Assembly: GCA_016932475.1 (NCBI GenBank)
Contig: JAFGCU010000112.1
Location: 1 to 47,450, forward strand
DNA from: Anaerolineales bacterium
GTDB taxonomy: Bacteria > Chloroflexota > Anaerolineae > Anaerolineales > RBG-16-64-43
Length of the DNA stretch: 47,450 nt
Direction: 5' to 3'
Shown: positions 32,922 to 42,188 of the stretch, in pieces
Numbering within the stretch: position 1 is the stretch's first letter
Layout: each line of letters starts with the position of its first letter
Made by a program: the position numbers and the translations under genes
The notes under the pieces: model-generated
The model's database searches: none
Seen by the model: only the letters and a program-made list of their open reading frames with translations
What the model was told of the DNA's origin: nothing

Positions 32922-33278
32922 ATGAATATCGAACAAATCCTGTCGTTCTTGCTGGGAACGATTATTATCGGCGGGGCCGTTCTCCTGTTTATGGGCATGA
33001 TTCTGGCGCCAAAGACACATTCTGAATGGAAAACCCGACTCAATATTAACACCCTGCTGATGGATATTGCGTTCGGCCTGATAATTCTCTTCCACGCTTT
33101 TGAAAAAATGCCCTTCATCCTTATTGCGGTACCTGCGTTAATCATTACACATCTTTTCCGGGAATTCGAATATTTCAAGAAAGACAGGAAAAGCAGGTTC
33201 ATTTTCAATTCATGGCTGTTGGCTCTGAATACCATCAAACTTCTCGGCCTTTTGGCGTTGCTAATCAGTATTCTATAA
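32922..33278 (+). CDS. Small hypothetical membrane protein
   Basis: A 118-residue protein with about four hydrophobic segments (8-28, 44-59, 62-78, 95-117) and a central polar stretch (LFREFEYFKKDRKSRF). GGAAGG lies ahead of ATG 32922. It is AT-richer than its neighbours. The family was not recognised. Confidence 0.75.
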   Translation: MNIEQILSFLLGTIIIGGAVLLFMGMILAPKTHSEWKTRLNINTLLMDIAFGLIILFHAFEKMPFILIAVPALIITHLFREFEYFKKDRKSRFIFNSWLLALNTIKLLGLLALLISIL

Positions 33279-33409
33279 GGCGCCCGATGCGCGGCGGCGG
33301 GCACGGGGTTACGTTGGCATGGAGTTTCGTGTAGACTGTGCCGAGTTGCGCGCGGGGGGGATCGCGCCACTCAGCCGAATTCGCGATGCAGGCCAAGGGC
33401 ATAAACCGT

Positions 33410-34252
33410 ATGCTGATCGATTGTCATGTTCATTCCACCATCTCGTCCGACGCCAGAAGCCCGATCGCGGAAATGTGCCGGGCCGCAATCCGGAAGGGCG
33501 GAGGCATCGTCTGCTTCACCGAGCACCTGGATCTGAATCCGGCGGATGCCAATTTTGGGTATTACAACCACGAAAAATATGCGGCGGAAATTGCCGGGGC
33601 CAGGGCGGCGTTCGGCGATAAAATCGAGATCCTTCAGGGAATTGAATTTTCAGAGCCGCATGTATACCCGCGCGATTTCGAGCGGATGGTGAAAAAGAAT
33701 TTCGACTTTGTTCTCGGAAGCGTGCATGCCTTCCGGGGCACGTGGGCCGGCGCGGAGGATATCCTGCAAAAATATTCCAACGAGGAAATCTATCACATGC
33801 ATTATTCGGAGACGCTGAAGATGGTCCAATTCGGCGGATTCGATTCGCTGGCTCATATGGATTTCCCCAGGCGTTTTTTGCCGGAGCATAAGGAACCGCC
33901 GGATTTGATTGATCCGATTTTTTCCGCGCTCATCAAGGCGGGGATCGCCCTTGAGCTGAACAGCGCGCCGTTGAATCGGGGCAAGGATTTTTCCCTGCCC
34001 AGCCCGACCCTGCTTCGAAGGTACCAGGATTTGGGGGGCAGGTACGTGACGATGGGTTCGGATGCGCACCATGCCGATGAGATCTGCATGGGGATGGATG
34101 CGCTGACGGCGCAGATAGAATCGCATCGCTTCGAAGCCGTTGTGTACCGCGGGAGGAAGCGGTTTCCCGCCGGCATCGGTGCGGGTGGATTGGAAAAAGG
34201 GGGCAGGGATGCGGCGGGAATCCCGAATGACGGATTTTCACAAGAGCTTTAA
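33410..34252 (+). CDS. PHP-domain phosphatase, histidinol-phosphatase-like
   Basis: A 280-residue PHP metal-dependent phosphoesterase. The four PHP motifs are present: DCHVHSTISSDA, FTEHLD, GSVHAF, and GSDAHHADEI near the end. Also ILQGIEFSEP provides the bridging Glu. This arrangement matches HisJ-type histidinol-phosphatases, which complete histidine synthesis, but no other his gene is nearby, so another phosphate ester is possible. ATG 33410 begins LIDCHVHS; ATG 33386 is an alternative. A nitroreductase gene follows on the same strand. Confidence 0.88.
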   Translation: MLIDCHVHSTISSDARSPIAEMCRAAIRKGGGIVCFTEHLDLNPADANFGYYNHEKYAAEIAGARAAFGDKIEILQGIEFSEPHVYPRDFERMVKKNFDFVLGSVHAFRGTWAGAEDILQKYSNEEIYHMHYSETLKMVQFGGFDSLAHMDFPRRFLPEHKEPPDLIDPIFSALIKAGIALELNSAPLNRGKDFSLPSPTLLRRYQDLGGRYVTMGSDAHHADEICMGMDALTAQIESHRFEAVVYRGRKRFPAGIGAGGLEKGGRDAAGIPNDGFSQEL

Positions 34253-34302
34253 GGACGATTCGTATACAATATTCCCATATTATTCTGTACAAAGGATAAA
34301 TC

Positions 34303-34878
34303 ATGAACACTCTCGAAGCCATCGCCGCGCGCCGCAGCATTCGTAAATTCAAGGATGCTCTCATCGAAGAGGAAAAGTTGCGCGCCATCCTCCTGGCGGC
34401 TGCGCAAGCCCCTTCCGGCAAGAACCGCCAGCCGTGGCGCCTCATCGTCGTCAAGGGGGAAAAGCGTGCCGATATGATCCGGATCATGAAGGAGGGAATC
34501 GCCGCCGCCAAATCCCGCGGGGAGGATACGGGCAGCAGCGATTGGACCGCGAAGGTGATGGAACGGGCACCGGTGACCGTTTTCTTCTTCAACCCGCAGG
34601 GATTGCGTCCCTGGCAGGCCCACACCACCGGGCAGATGTTCGACGATGTGGTCGACATCCAATCCATCGGCGCCTGCATCCAGAATTTGCTGCTCGCAGC
34701 GCAGGATCTTGGAATCGGTTCCCTGTGGATGTGCGACGTCTTCTACGCCTATGAGGAATTGTGCGCGTGGCTCGGAGAGAAAGGCGAGATGATCGCGGCC
34801 GTTGCCCTCGGGTATCCCGCGGAAACACCGCCCGCCCGGCCGCGTAAACCGCTTTCGGAAATCGTTCGAGAGATGTAG
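34303..34878 (+). CDS. Nitroreductase-family flavoprotein
   Basis: A 191-residue FMN-dependent nitroreductase-fold protein. It has AIAARRSIRKFKDALIEEEKL, then AAAQAPSGKNRQPWRLIVV (FMN phosphate and ring contacts), IQSIGACIQNLLLAAQDLGIGSLWM, and AVALGYPAETPPARPRKPLSEIV at the end. Members reduce nitro groups, quinones or enones using NAD(P)H. AAAGGA lies before ATG 34303. It forms a short run with the PHP gene but with a 50-bp gap. Confidence 0.93.
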   Translation: MNTLEAIAARRSIRKFKDALIEEEKLRAILLAAAQAPSGKNRQPWRLIVVKGEKRADMIRIMKEGIAAAKSRGEDTGSSDWTAKVMERAPVTVFFFNPQGLRPWQAHTTGQMFDDVVDIQSIGACIQNLLLAAQDLGIGSLWMCDVFYAYEELCAWLGEKGEMIAAVALGYPAETPPARPRKPLSEIVREM

Positions 34879-34915
34879 ATCCTCCCTCGCCCAAATCCAT
34901 AATCCCCAATCCCAC

Positions 34916-34946
34916 CCCCTCTCCTGGAGTTGCTCCAGGAGAGGGG
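34916..34946. repeat. Hairpin element, 14-bp perfect stem
   Basis: CCCCTCTCCTGGAG (34916-34929) and CTCCAGGAGAGGGG (34933-34946) around the loop TTG, flanked by CCCAATCCCA on the left and ATGGGGTGAGG on the right. It is related in design to the elements at 4302 and 7797 but has a different stem. The remainder of 34879-35189 holds no gene; an open frame from 34995 is rejected as the start of the next gene. Confidence 0.72.
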
Positions 34947-35189
34947 ATGGGGTGAGGCCTCCGCTAACATTCCATTAATTGAATCCCGGATAGGATGAAA
35001 GCGCAGGCGCAATCGGCCGGTTCACCGGCCGGCGCCGCCGCATCAAGAGGATTCCCATGCCTGCGTCCCCATTTCGTTGAGGACGATTTCGGAATATGCT
35101 CCTGTGAGCGGAGGGGAATCCGGCGCATTCGGGTAGAATTGAATAAGCATCGGCTGCATCAAACGGTCCGCGGAGAGGATCAGGAATTC

Positions 35190-36134
35190 ATGGCCATATT
35201 TTGGATATTGGGCATTGGGATCGCGCTCCTGGTTGTCTCCCCGCCTATCGCGGGGTATATCTTTTCAAGCCTTACCTTGTACTCGCACCGCCAGCCGATC
35301 GTCCGTACCCCGAAGGAGTACGGGATGGCGTACGAGGACGTATCCTTCCCGAGCATCGACGGTATCCGCCTCGCGGGATGGTTCATCCCGGTGCGGGGTG
35401 TGGCCGATAAGGCGGTCATCCTCACCCACCCGTTCCCCTTTAACCGCCACGGTTTCCTCGCGCGCCACCAGGGTTTTCCGCCGCTGTGCGGAATCGACGT
35501 CGATTTGCTGACCACCGCCCGGGCGTTGCACCAGGCTGGATACCCGGTGCTGATGTTCGATTTCCGCAACCACGGCGAGAGCGGCGCCGGGCGGACCGGC
35601 ATCGGATTGAACGAGTACCAGGACGTGCTCGGCGCGGTCGATTATCTGCGCGGACGGCCGGATTTGGAGAAACCGGAGATCGGCTTTGTGAGCTTTTGCA
35701 TGGGCGCGAATGCGACGCTGATCGCGCTGGCCAAGGGCGCGGAACGGGTCGCGCCGGTCCGTTTTGTCGTCGCGATCCAGCCCGTTTCCGCGGGCGTGTT
35801 CGTGCGCGAATATTTGCGCGCGGTGTACACCCCGTTGAGCGTCCCGCTGGCGGGCATCGTCGATTGGTTCCTGCAACGACGCGGAGGATACCCGCTCGCG
35901 GCGATGACGCCGCTGCCCTGCCTCAAGGATGTGAAGGCGCCGGTCTTATACATCCAGGCCCCCGGCGACCGCTGGACGACGGTTGCGGATACGCAGAGCT
36001 TTTACGACGGAACGCCGGGCGAAAAGGAGATTTGGTGGATTGAAGGGATCACCCGCCGGTTTGATACCTACAACTACGTGGGCGAACACCCGGAGCGGAT
36101 CATCGCCTTCGTCAAAGGGCGCTTTTCCCGCTGA
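35190..36134 (+). CDS. Membrane-anchored alpha/beta hydrolase with Cys nucleophile
   Basis: A 314-residue protein with an N-terminal membrane segment (IFWILGIGIALLVVSPPIAGYIF). The hydrolase domain has ADKAVILTHPF at the oxyanion strand and MFDFRNHGESGAG. The nucleophile elbow reads SFCMGAN, with Cys170 where most family members have Ser. The candidate acid is Asp in APGDRWT. At the usual His position the sequence reads GITRRFDTYNYVGEHPERI, so the His may be displaced (HPER) or absent. ATG 35190 has CAGGA close before it. A Cys nucleophile is known from dienelactone hydrolases. The substrate is unknown. Confidence 0.82.
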   Translation: MAIFWILGIGIALLVVSPPIAGYIFSSLTLYSHRQPIVRTPKEYGMAYEDVSFPSIDGIRLAGWFIPVRGVADKAVILTHPFPFNRHGFLARHQGFPPLCGIDVDLLTTARALHQAGYPVLMFDFRNHGESGAGRTGIGLNEYQDVLGAVDYLRGRPDLEKPEIGFVSFCMGANATLIALAKGAERVAPVRFVVAIQPVSAGVFVREYLRAVYTPLSVPLAGIVDWFLQRRGGYPLAAMTPLPCLKDVKAPVLYIQAPGDRWTTVADTQSFYDGTPGEKEIWWIEGITRRFDTYNYVGEHPERIIAFVKGRFSR

Positions 36135-36196
36135 TCGAATCCCCGGCGCCGGAGAAAATGTACGGATCCGATCGAGTATCAGACCGGAGGAAGAAA

Positions 36197-36400
36197 ATGA
36201 AATGCAAACAAGCAAAAAACCTCGAACGCTGCAACTGTACGTATGCCTCATGCAGCCGCAAGGGGATGTGCTGCGAATGCCTAACGTATCACCTTCAAAG
36301 CTGGGAACTGCCCGGATGCTGCTTCCCGAAGGACGCCGAAGCGACCTACGACCGGTCGTTCGAACACTTTGCCAGGCTGGTTTCCGAAAACCGCGTCTGA
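36197..36400 (+). CDS. DUF6485-type small cysteine-rich protein
   Basis: A 67-residue protein with eight Cys in a tight pattern: KCKQAKNLERCNCTYASC, then KGMCCECL and ELPGCCFP, followed by TYDRSFEHF. This matches the DUF6485 pattern as I remember it. The Cys spacing suggests metal (zinc or Fe-S) binding. The start has GGAGG just upstream of ATG 36197. The function is unknown and neighbours give no clue. Confidence 0.78.
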   Translation: MKCKQAKNLERCNCTYASCSRKGMCCECLTYHLQSWELPGCCFPKDAEATYDRSFEHFARLVSENRV

Positions 36401-36692
36401 ACATGAAGGAATCCGGTTTGGTGAAATCCCGGGTCCGCCCCGGGGGATTTTCCCTTCACGCTAGGGGGATCTGTACATATGCCATGATGCTGGATCTGCG
36501 GCAGACCGGCGCCGTTTTCCCGGCCGGGTTTCTTCCTGTTCGGTCCGGGCCGCTTGGTGTTTCCGGTAGGCAGGTTGAGCTGCGGATGGGCATGGTTTTT
36601 ACAAGATTCGATTATTATTAATCCCCAAAGGAAAATCCGCGCGGATCGTCAGGGACGACCGCCGGGATGGGAACCTTCCGGGAGGCGCGAAT

Positions 36693-39383
36693 ATGAAAGA
36701 CTTGCTGGAACGCCATTGGCATCATCTGCCCGCGGAAGAGGTGCTTGAGATCCTGGACACGGATCGCGACCGCGGGTTGGATCTCTTCGAGATCCGGCAC
36801 CGGCGCGAGCGGATGGGACCCAACCGGCTGACGCCGCGCAAAGGGAAAAGCCCGCTCCTTAAATTCCTCCTGCAGTTCAACAATCCGCTGGTGCTGATCC
36901 TGCTCGCATCGAGCGCGCTGACCGCGCTGCTGAAGGACCCGGTGGATGCGGGTGTGATCTTCGGCGTAGTGCTGGTGAATGCGGTCATCGGCTATGTGCA
37001 GGAAGCGCGGGCGGAGGAATCCATCGCCGCCCTGGCGAAGGTGATGACCGCCGAGGCGGAGGTGGTGCGCGGCGGGAAGACGCTGCGCATCCCGGCCGAG
37101 GAGCTGGTCCCGGGTGACATCGTCCTGCTGCAGGCCGGGATGCGGGTGCCGGCCGACCTGAGACTCCTGGCGACGCGCGACATGCAGGTGGCCGAGGCCG
37201 CGTTGACCGGCGAATCCGTGCCGGTGGAAAAAGACGCCGCGGCCGCCTGCCCACCCGAATCGGTTCTGGCCGAACGCACGACCATGGCGTATGCCTCGAC
37301 CCTGGTCACCTCCGGGACGGGCCGCGGCGCCGTCGCGGCGACCGGCGACGATACGGAGATCGGCCGCATCTCGCAGTTGATTTCCTCAGCGGCCGAACTT
37401 CAGACCCCCTTGACCCGCAAACTCGAGCGGTTCAGCCGGATTTTGCTGGTGGTGATCCTGGCGCTGGCCGCCGCGACCTTTGCGCTCGGCGTGGTGCGCG
37501 GGCAATCCGTCGTGGAAACGCTGATGGCGGCGATTGCGCTGGCGGTCGGGGCGATTCCCGAGGGATTGCCCGCCGCGGTGACCGTCACCCTCGCCATTGG
37601 CGTCTCCCGAATGGCCCGCCGGCGCGCGATTATCCGCAATCTCCCGGCCGTGGAAACGCTCGGCTCGACGACGGTGATCTGTTCCGACAAAACCGGAACA
37701 CTGACCCAGAACCAGATGACGGTAAAGGAAATCCGAACGCTCGGCGGTTCCTGCGTCGTCGAGGGTACGGGCTATTCGCCCGAAGGCGGGATCGGCGGCG
37801 GTTGGGAAGCCGACGCCGCCGTGCGGGAGACTCTGCTGGCCGGGCTGCTGTGCAACGACAGCCGCCTGGAACGCGGGGGGGATAGCTGGGCGGTGTTCGG
37901 CGATCCGACCGAGGGCGCGTTGCTGGCGGCGGCCGCCAAGGCCGGCCTGAGCCTGGATCCCGAAGCCCATCCGCGGAGATTGGATTCACTCCCGTTCGAT
38001 TCGCAGCACCAATATATGGCCACACTGCACGAAACCGGCGCGGTCTATGTGAAGGGCGCGACAGAACGCCTGCTCGAACGTTGCGCGCGGGTACTCGCCC
38101 CGGATGGTTCGACCCGGGGATGCGGGACGGATCACTTCCGGGAGGAATCGGAGCGGATGGCGGCCGCCGGATTGCGCGTGCTGGCTTTCGCGCGAATGGA
38201 TCTTCCCGGCCGCCAAACCATCCGGCCAGAGGATATCGGCGGGTTGACCCTCCTGGGCCTGCAGGGGATGATCGATCCGCCCCGCCCGGAGGCGGTGGCC
38301 GCTGTGGCGGCATGCAAACGGGCGGGGATCGCGGTGAAGATGATCACTGGCGACCACGCCCTCACCGCCGCGGCGATCGGCGCACAGATCGGCCTGTGCG
38401 CCGCCGACTGCGGCGAGGTGCTCACCGGCGCGCAGCTGGCGAAGCTTTCCGATACGGAATTGATCGACCGGTCGGGGAAGACGAACGTCTTCGCCCGCGT
38501 CGCCCCCGAGCAGAAGCTGCGACTGGTCGAGGCGCTGCAGTCGCGCGGGAATGTGGTGGCGATGACCGGCGACGGTGTAAATGACGCGCCAGCGCTCAAG
38601 CAATCCAACATCGGCGTGGCGATGGGGATCACCGGCACCGACGTAGCCAAGGAAGCCGCCGACATGATCCTCACCGACGACAATTTCGCCTCGATCGAGG
38701 CCGCCGTGGAGGAAGGCCGCGGCGTGTTCGACAACCTGACCAAATTCATCGCCTGGACCCTGCCGACCAACCTGGGCGAGGGCTTGATCCTGCTCGCGGC
38801 GATCCTCCTTGGCGTCACGCTGCCGATCCTTCCGATCCAGATCCTCTGGATCAACATGATCACCACCGCCGTGCTGGGGCTGACGCTCGCGCTCGAGCCC
38901 AAGGAGCGGGATATCATGCAGCGCCCGCCGCGCAACCCGGACGCGCCGATCCTGGATGGCGTGCTCGTCGGGCGGATCCTCCTGGTCAGCATCCTCATGC
39001 TGGCGGGCGCGTTCGGCTTGTTCGAATACGAGCTGGCGCGGGGAGCGTCGCTCGCGGAGGCGCGCACGGTGGCGGTAAACGTGATCATTTTCGTCGAGAC
39101 GCTCTACCTGTTCAACGCGCGCTCGCGGACGCGGTCCGTATTCCAGCTCGGCCTGCACACCAATCCCTGGGCGCTGGGCGGCGCGCTGCTGATGGCCGCG
39201 ATCCAGATCGGTTTCACCTATCTCCCATTTATGCAGAGGCTGTTTGGAAGCGCGGAGATCCCGTTCGCCCTTTGGCTGGATGTGATCGGGGTCAGCCTGG
39301 CGGCCTACCTGGTGGTCGAAGCGGAGAAATGGCTGCGAAGAAAATTCGCGCGGGCTTCCTCCAATCCCTCGCCCGATTTATGA
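36693..39383 (+). CDS. P-type (type II, Ca2+-ATPase-like) cation-transporting ATPase
   Basis: An 896-residue membrane pump of normal length. It has the N-terminal cation ATPase domain (RMGPNRLTP), the TGES actuator motif in AALTGESVPVEKD, helix 4 VGAIPEGLPAAVTV, the phosphorylation site DKTGTLTQNQM with Asp332, KGATERLLERC in the nucleotide domain, and TGDGVNDAPALKQSNIGVAMG in the hinge. The C-terminal four-helix domain LPILPIQILWINMITTAVLGLTLALEPKE is complete. PEGLP and the WINMIT loop point to the Ca2+/Mn2+ or Na+ groups. The exported cation is not certain. GGGAGG is 8 nt before the ATG. It stands alone. Confidence 0.94.
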   Translation: MKDLLERHWHHLPAEEVLEILDTDRDRGLDLFEIRHRRERMGPNRLTPRKGKSPLLKFLLQFNNPLVLILLASSALTALLKDPVDAGVIFGVVLVNAVIGYVQEARAEESIAALAKVMTAEAEVVRGGKTLRIPAEELVPGDIVLLQAGMRVPADLRLLATRDMQVAEAALTGESVPVEKDAAAACPPESVLAERTTMAYASTLVTSGTGRGAVAATGDDTEIGRISQLISSAAELQTPLTRKLERFSRILLVVILALAAATFALGVVRGQSVVETLMAAIALAVGAIPEGLPAAVTVTLAIGVSRMARRRAIIRNLPAVETLGSTTVICSDKTGTLTQNQMTVKEIRTLGGSCVVEGTGYSPEGGIGGGWEADAAVRETLLAGLLCNDSRLERGGDSWAVFGDPTEGALLAAAAKAGLSLDPEAHPRRLDSLPFDSQHQYMATLHETGAVYVKGATERLLERCARVLAPDGSTRGCGTDHFREESERMAAAGLRVLAFARMDLPGRQTIRPEDIGGLTLLGLQGMIDPPRPEAVAAVAACKRAGIAVKMITGDHALTAAAIGAQIGLCAADCGEVLTGAQLAKLSDTELIDRSGKTNVFARVAPEQKLRLVEALQSRGNVVAMTGDGVNDAPALKQSNIGVAMGITGTDVAKEAADMILTDDNFASIEAAVEEGRGVFDNLTKFIAWTLPTNLGEGLILLAAILLGVTLPILPIQILWINMITTAVLGLTLALEPKERDIMQRPPRNPDAPILDGVLVGRILLVSILMLAGAFGLFEYELARGASLAEARTVAVNVIIFVETLYLFNARSRTRSVFQLGLHTNPWALGGALLMAAIQIGFTYLPFMQRLFGSAEIPFALWLDVIGVSLAAYLVVEAEKWLRRKFARASSNPSPDL

Positions 39384-39571
39384 AATCGGCGATGCGGCGG
39401 CGCATCTCGGACCCCCGGGGAATATTCCTTCGCGGGCGTCGTTTTTTTCTCGCTTGATTCGGAGGGAGCCCATAATCCCGCCGACTGTGAGGCTTCCTGC
39501 AAGACGATGGAATTCTTTGAGACAATTTCCCCGTCCTGCCCCGGGTGAAGCCGCCTTCGCAAGGCCGCCGG

Positions 39572-39600
39572 AAAAAACGGGGAAGGCAAAATGCCTTCCT
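39572..39600 (-). terminator. Intrinsic terminator for the CPBP gene
   Basis: Read on the minus strand: GGAAGGCA, loop TTT, TGCCTTCC, then CGG-complement and a run of six T. The plus-strand arms are 39581-39588 and 39592-39599, with the A-run at 39572-39577. It lies 43 bp after the CPBP stop. Confidence 0.6.
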
Positions 39601-39642
39601 CAACGAAACCACCGAAAACCAGCCGCGCACTTTTATCCGTGA

Positions 39643-40482
39643 TTACGGTTTCCCCGTTTCCGGCGCAACCCCCGCGACATCCGCCGGCGTCACCTTCCGC
39701 AAGATGAACAAACCGTATAGGGCAAGCGGCAAGGTGATCAGGATGGTCACTAGGGCGTTCCCCGCTGTGAGCGGCGCCACGGCGGTGTGCAATCCGCCTC
39801 CGATGGCGATTTCTTCAAGGTTGGCTCCCCAGTCAACGGCCGCGTGCAGGAATATCATCGGCCAGATTGTCCGGTTCCTGAGCATGCAGGCGGCGAATAT
39901 GATTCCAAAGAATACGGCGAAAATTATTTGGGTCAGGGTGTTGATCAGAGGAAGGCGGCCCGCCAGAAAGTTCATCAGGTGCAGGATGCCGAAAATAACT
40001 CCCGAAACCAGCACCGCCAGGTAAATTCCGGCGCGGGTCCTGCCCCACTTATACAGGAGGGGCACCAGGACAATCCCCCGGCCGAGGATTTCCTCAATCC
40101 ATCCCGTCGAAAGAGCTGCCAGCAGATTGAGCAGAAGGAGCAGGGGTTTGGCCGTATCCACGGTCTGGATCCCCTCGAGGAAATCCGAAAGGTTCAATAA
40201 GGTGAACACAAGCAACGGCCATCCGAGCCAAAGGGCGCGCCATTTCTTGGGCTGGGTAAATCCCGCCGCTTCCAGCCAGCCGAAGCGGGCCAGGAGCATC
40301 AAGAGCAGCAACCCCGTCAGGCCCTGCTCGAGGATGATCATTGTGTAAAAGGCGGCCTTGTCGCCCAGAGAAGGCGCCAGAAGGTTTTGCAGGGGGATCT
40401 CGGTGAGGACGGCCGCCAGCAGGATCACCGGGATGGAAAACAGGATCGGTTTTTGCAGCGCGAAGGATTTTATTTTTTCCAT
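39643..40482 (-). CDS. CPBP-family intramembrane metalloprotease
   Basis: A 279-residue protein with about eight hydrophobic segments. CPBP motif 1 is GWIEEILGRG (Glu130-Glu131 and Arg135: EExxxR), motif 2 is FGILHLMN (His168), and motif 3 is FLHAAVDW (His213, Asp217), the metal site of Rce1-type proteases. ATG 40482 is chosen because GGAGG lies 8 nt upstream; an ATG 15 bp earlier contains that site. It sits 128 bp downstream of a histidine kinase on the same strand, so it may belong to the two-component operon or be its target. Confidence 0.9.
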   Translation of the reverse strand: MEKIKSFALQKPILFSIPVILLAAVLTEIPLQNLLAPSLGDKAAFYTMIILEQGLTGLLLLMLLARFGWLEAAGFTQPKKWRALWLGWPLLVFTLLNLSDFLEGIQTVDTAKPLLLLLNLLAALSTGWIEEILGRGIVLVPLLYKWGRTRAGIYLAVLVSGVIFGILHLMNFLAGRLPLINTLTQIIFAVFFGIIFAACMLRNRTIWPMIFLHAAVDWGANLEEIAIGGGLHTAVAPLTAGNALVTILITLPLALYGLFILRKVTPADVAGVAPETGKP

Positions 40483-40610
40483 GAGAAATTCCTCCATGTA
40501 AAGTTATCGATGATGGAAGAATCCTATCCGGCGGCTGTCGCGGATTGATCGTGGATATGTTGCAAATTTGTCGCAGAAAAAATGAGAGGAGTGTTTGGGG
40601 CGCGGGAGGC

Positions 40611-42188
40611 TTATTCCGATACCGGCCGAACAACCGGGAGCCGGATGGTGAAGCAACTTCCCCGGCCCAGGATGCTTTCGACGGCTACGCTTCCTCCCAT
40701 GGCCTCGATCAATTCCTTCGACAACGCCAGTCCCAGGCCGGCCCCGCCGGAATCGGCGTTCCTTCCGCGGTAGAACCGCTCCCAGATGCGCGGCAGATCG
40801 GACGGGTCAATTCCTTCGCCGGTATCGCGGATTTCGATCCGCACCGTTTCGCCTTCATCCCCGGCCAGGATCGCAACCACGCCGCCGGGAGGGGTGTGGG
40901 TGACGGCATTGCGCAGCAGGTTCAGGAGCACCTGCTGCAATCGACGCGCATCCGCCGAAACCCGCGGGAGTATTTCCGGGAGGCTTGCCGCCACTTCGAT
41001 CCGTCCGGTCTTCCAGGCCAGGGGCGCAAAAGTCTCCACCACCCGGTGGATCAACGCGGCGGAAGAGAGCGGAGCACATTCCATCGGCAGGTTGCCGACA
41101 TCCGCCTGGGAGAGGGTGAACAGATCGTCGATCAATCCGGAGAGGCGCCGGATTTCGCTTTGCATTACGCTCATCCGTTCGCGGATTTTCTCCGGCGGGG
41201 AGAATTCCCAGCCGTCCAGCGCGGAGTCGACGGCGGCTTGCAGAGTGGCGACCGGGGTACGCAGTTCGTGGGAGACCCCGGCCACCAGTTCGCGACGGAT
41301 ATGGAGAGCCCGGGCGGTGGTATCCCGTTCGGTTTGAAGTTCCGCCAGCGTGGTTTCCAGCTTTCCGGCCATGGCGTTGAAATCCGATTGCAGCTGGGCG
41401 ATTTCGTCCTCACCAAGGACCGGAACGCGTGCCCGGTAATTTCCGGAGCGCAGGGCGGCGGTCGCCACGGCAAGGGCTTCGAGCCGCTTGGTCGTGGGGC
41501 GCGCCACGAAGAACGAAAAGGCTGCCAACAGCGGAAGCAGGAGGATCAGGATGGCGGCGGTCAATGCCGCGATCGCCATCAGCGCCGGAAAGAAGGTCAC
41601 CAGCAGGCCGGAAACGAACGAACCGATTGGATCCGTGAGCTGCGGCCATAAGGCTTCGGATGCGCCGGCTGAAATCGCAAAGGCGATCAATGCGGAGAGG
41701 AATGCAAACGCCGCCACGACGGTCAGATGGGCGTGGGTCAGCGACCACAACATCCGCCGGCGGCGCAATCCGTCCCAATACAGCCACAACCGCACAAGAC
41801 CCCGCGCCAGGAGATACCCCATGCCGGTGGAGCCAAGTACGAAGTGGATGGAGCCGGGATCCCAATTGGAAAGACGCCAAAGCGCGTCCCATTTTAGGAG
41901 AGAGCCCAAAGGCCGTAAAAAGGCCAGCAGGAGAAGGCTCAGGCCGGCGCCGATCGCCGCTTCCCGCAAGAACTGCCGCAGTCTCGCGGCGCGCGGCATG
42001 CGTATCCGCAGCACCGCCCAAATTCCGCCCGCGCCGCACAGGAAAAAAAGTCCGGTTTGGTACACGGATGGTGCGACGTTGCCTTCCGACACCGATACAA
42101 CGGCCAGGATGCCTAGGCAGATCAAAAAGCTCTCCGCCATCCCGTGCAAGGGATGAACGGCAAGCAGGAGCCGCGGATTTTTTTTCAC
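40611..42188 (-). CDS. Sensor histidine kinase
   Basis: A 525-residue membrane kinase. The N-terminal half has about seven hydrophobic segments with no long extracytoplasmic domain, so it senses through the membrane. A HAMP-like linker (RPTTKRLEALAVATAALRSG) leads to the HisKA domain with VSHELRTP, phospho-His307, then LLNLLRNAVTHTPPGG (N-box), IEIRDTGEGID (G1), RFYRGR and GAGLGLAL (G2). GTG 42188 overlaps the response regulator stop as GTGA, so the two are translationally coupled; the frame stays open far upstream only as a shadow of the regulator. Confidence 0.93.
   Translation of the reverse strand: MKKNPRLLLAVHPLHGMAESFLICLGILAVVSVSEGNVAPSVYQTGLFFLCGAGGIWAVLRIRMPRAARLRQFLREAAIGAGLSLLLLAFLRPLGSLLKWDALWRLSNWDPGSIHFVLGSTGMGYLLARGLVRLWLYWDGLRRRRMLWSLTHAHLTVVAAFAFLSALIAFAISAGASEALWPQLTDPIGSFVSGLLVTFFPALMAIAALTAAILILLLPLLAAFSFFVARPTTKRLEALAVATAALRSGNYRARVPVLGEDEIAQLQSDFNAMAGKLETTLAELQTERDTTARALHIRRELVAGVSHELRTPVATLQAAVDSALDGWEFSPPEKIRERMSVMQSEIRRLSGLIDDLFTLSQADVGNLPMECAPLSSAALIHRVVETFAPLAWKTGRIEVAASLPEILPRVSADARRLQQVLLNLLRNAVTHTPPGGVVAILAGDEGETVRIEIRDTGEGIDPSDLPRIWERFYRGRNADSGGAGLGLALSKELIEAMGGSVAVESILGRGSCFTIRLPVVRPVSE

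Noticed and set aside
34262-34270. TATACAAT before the nitroreductase gene as a promoter
   Set aside because: No -35 match at a workable spacing was found.
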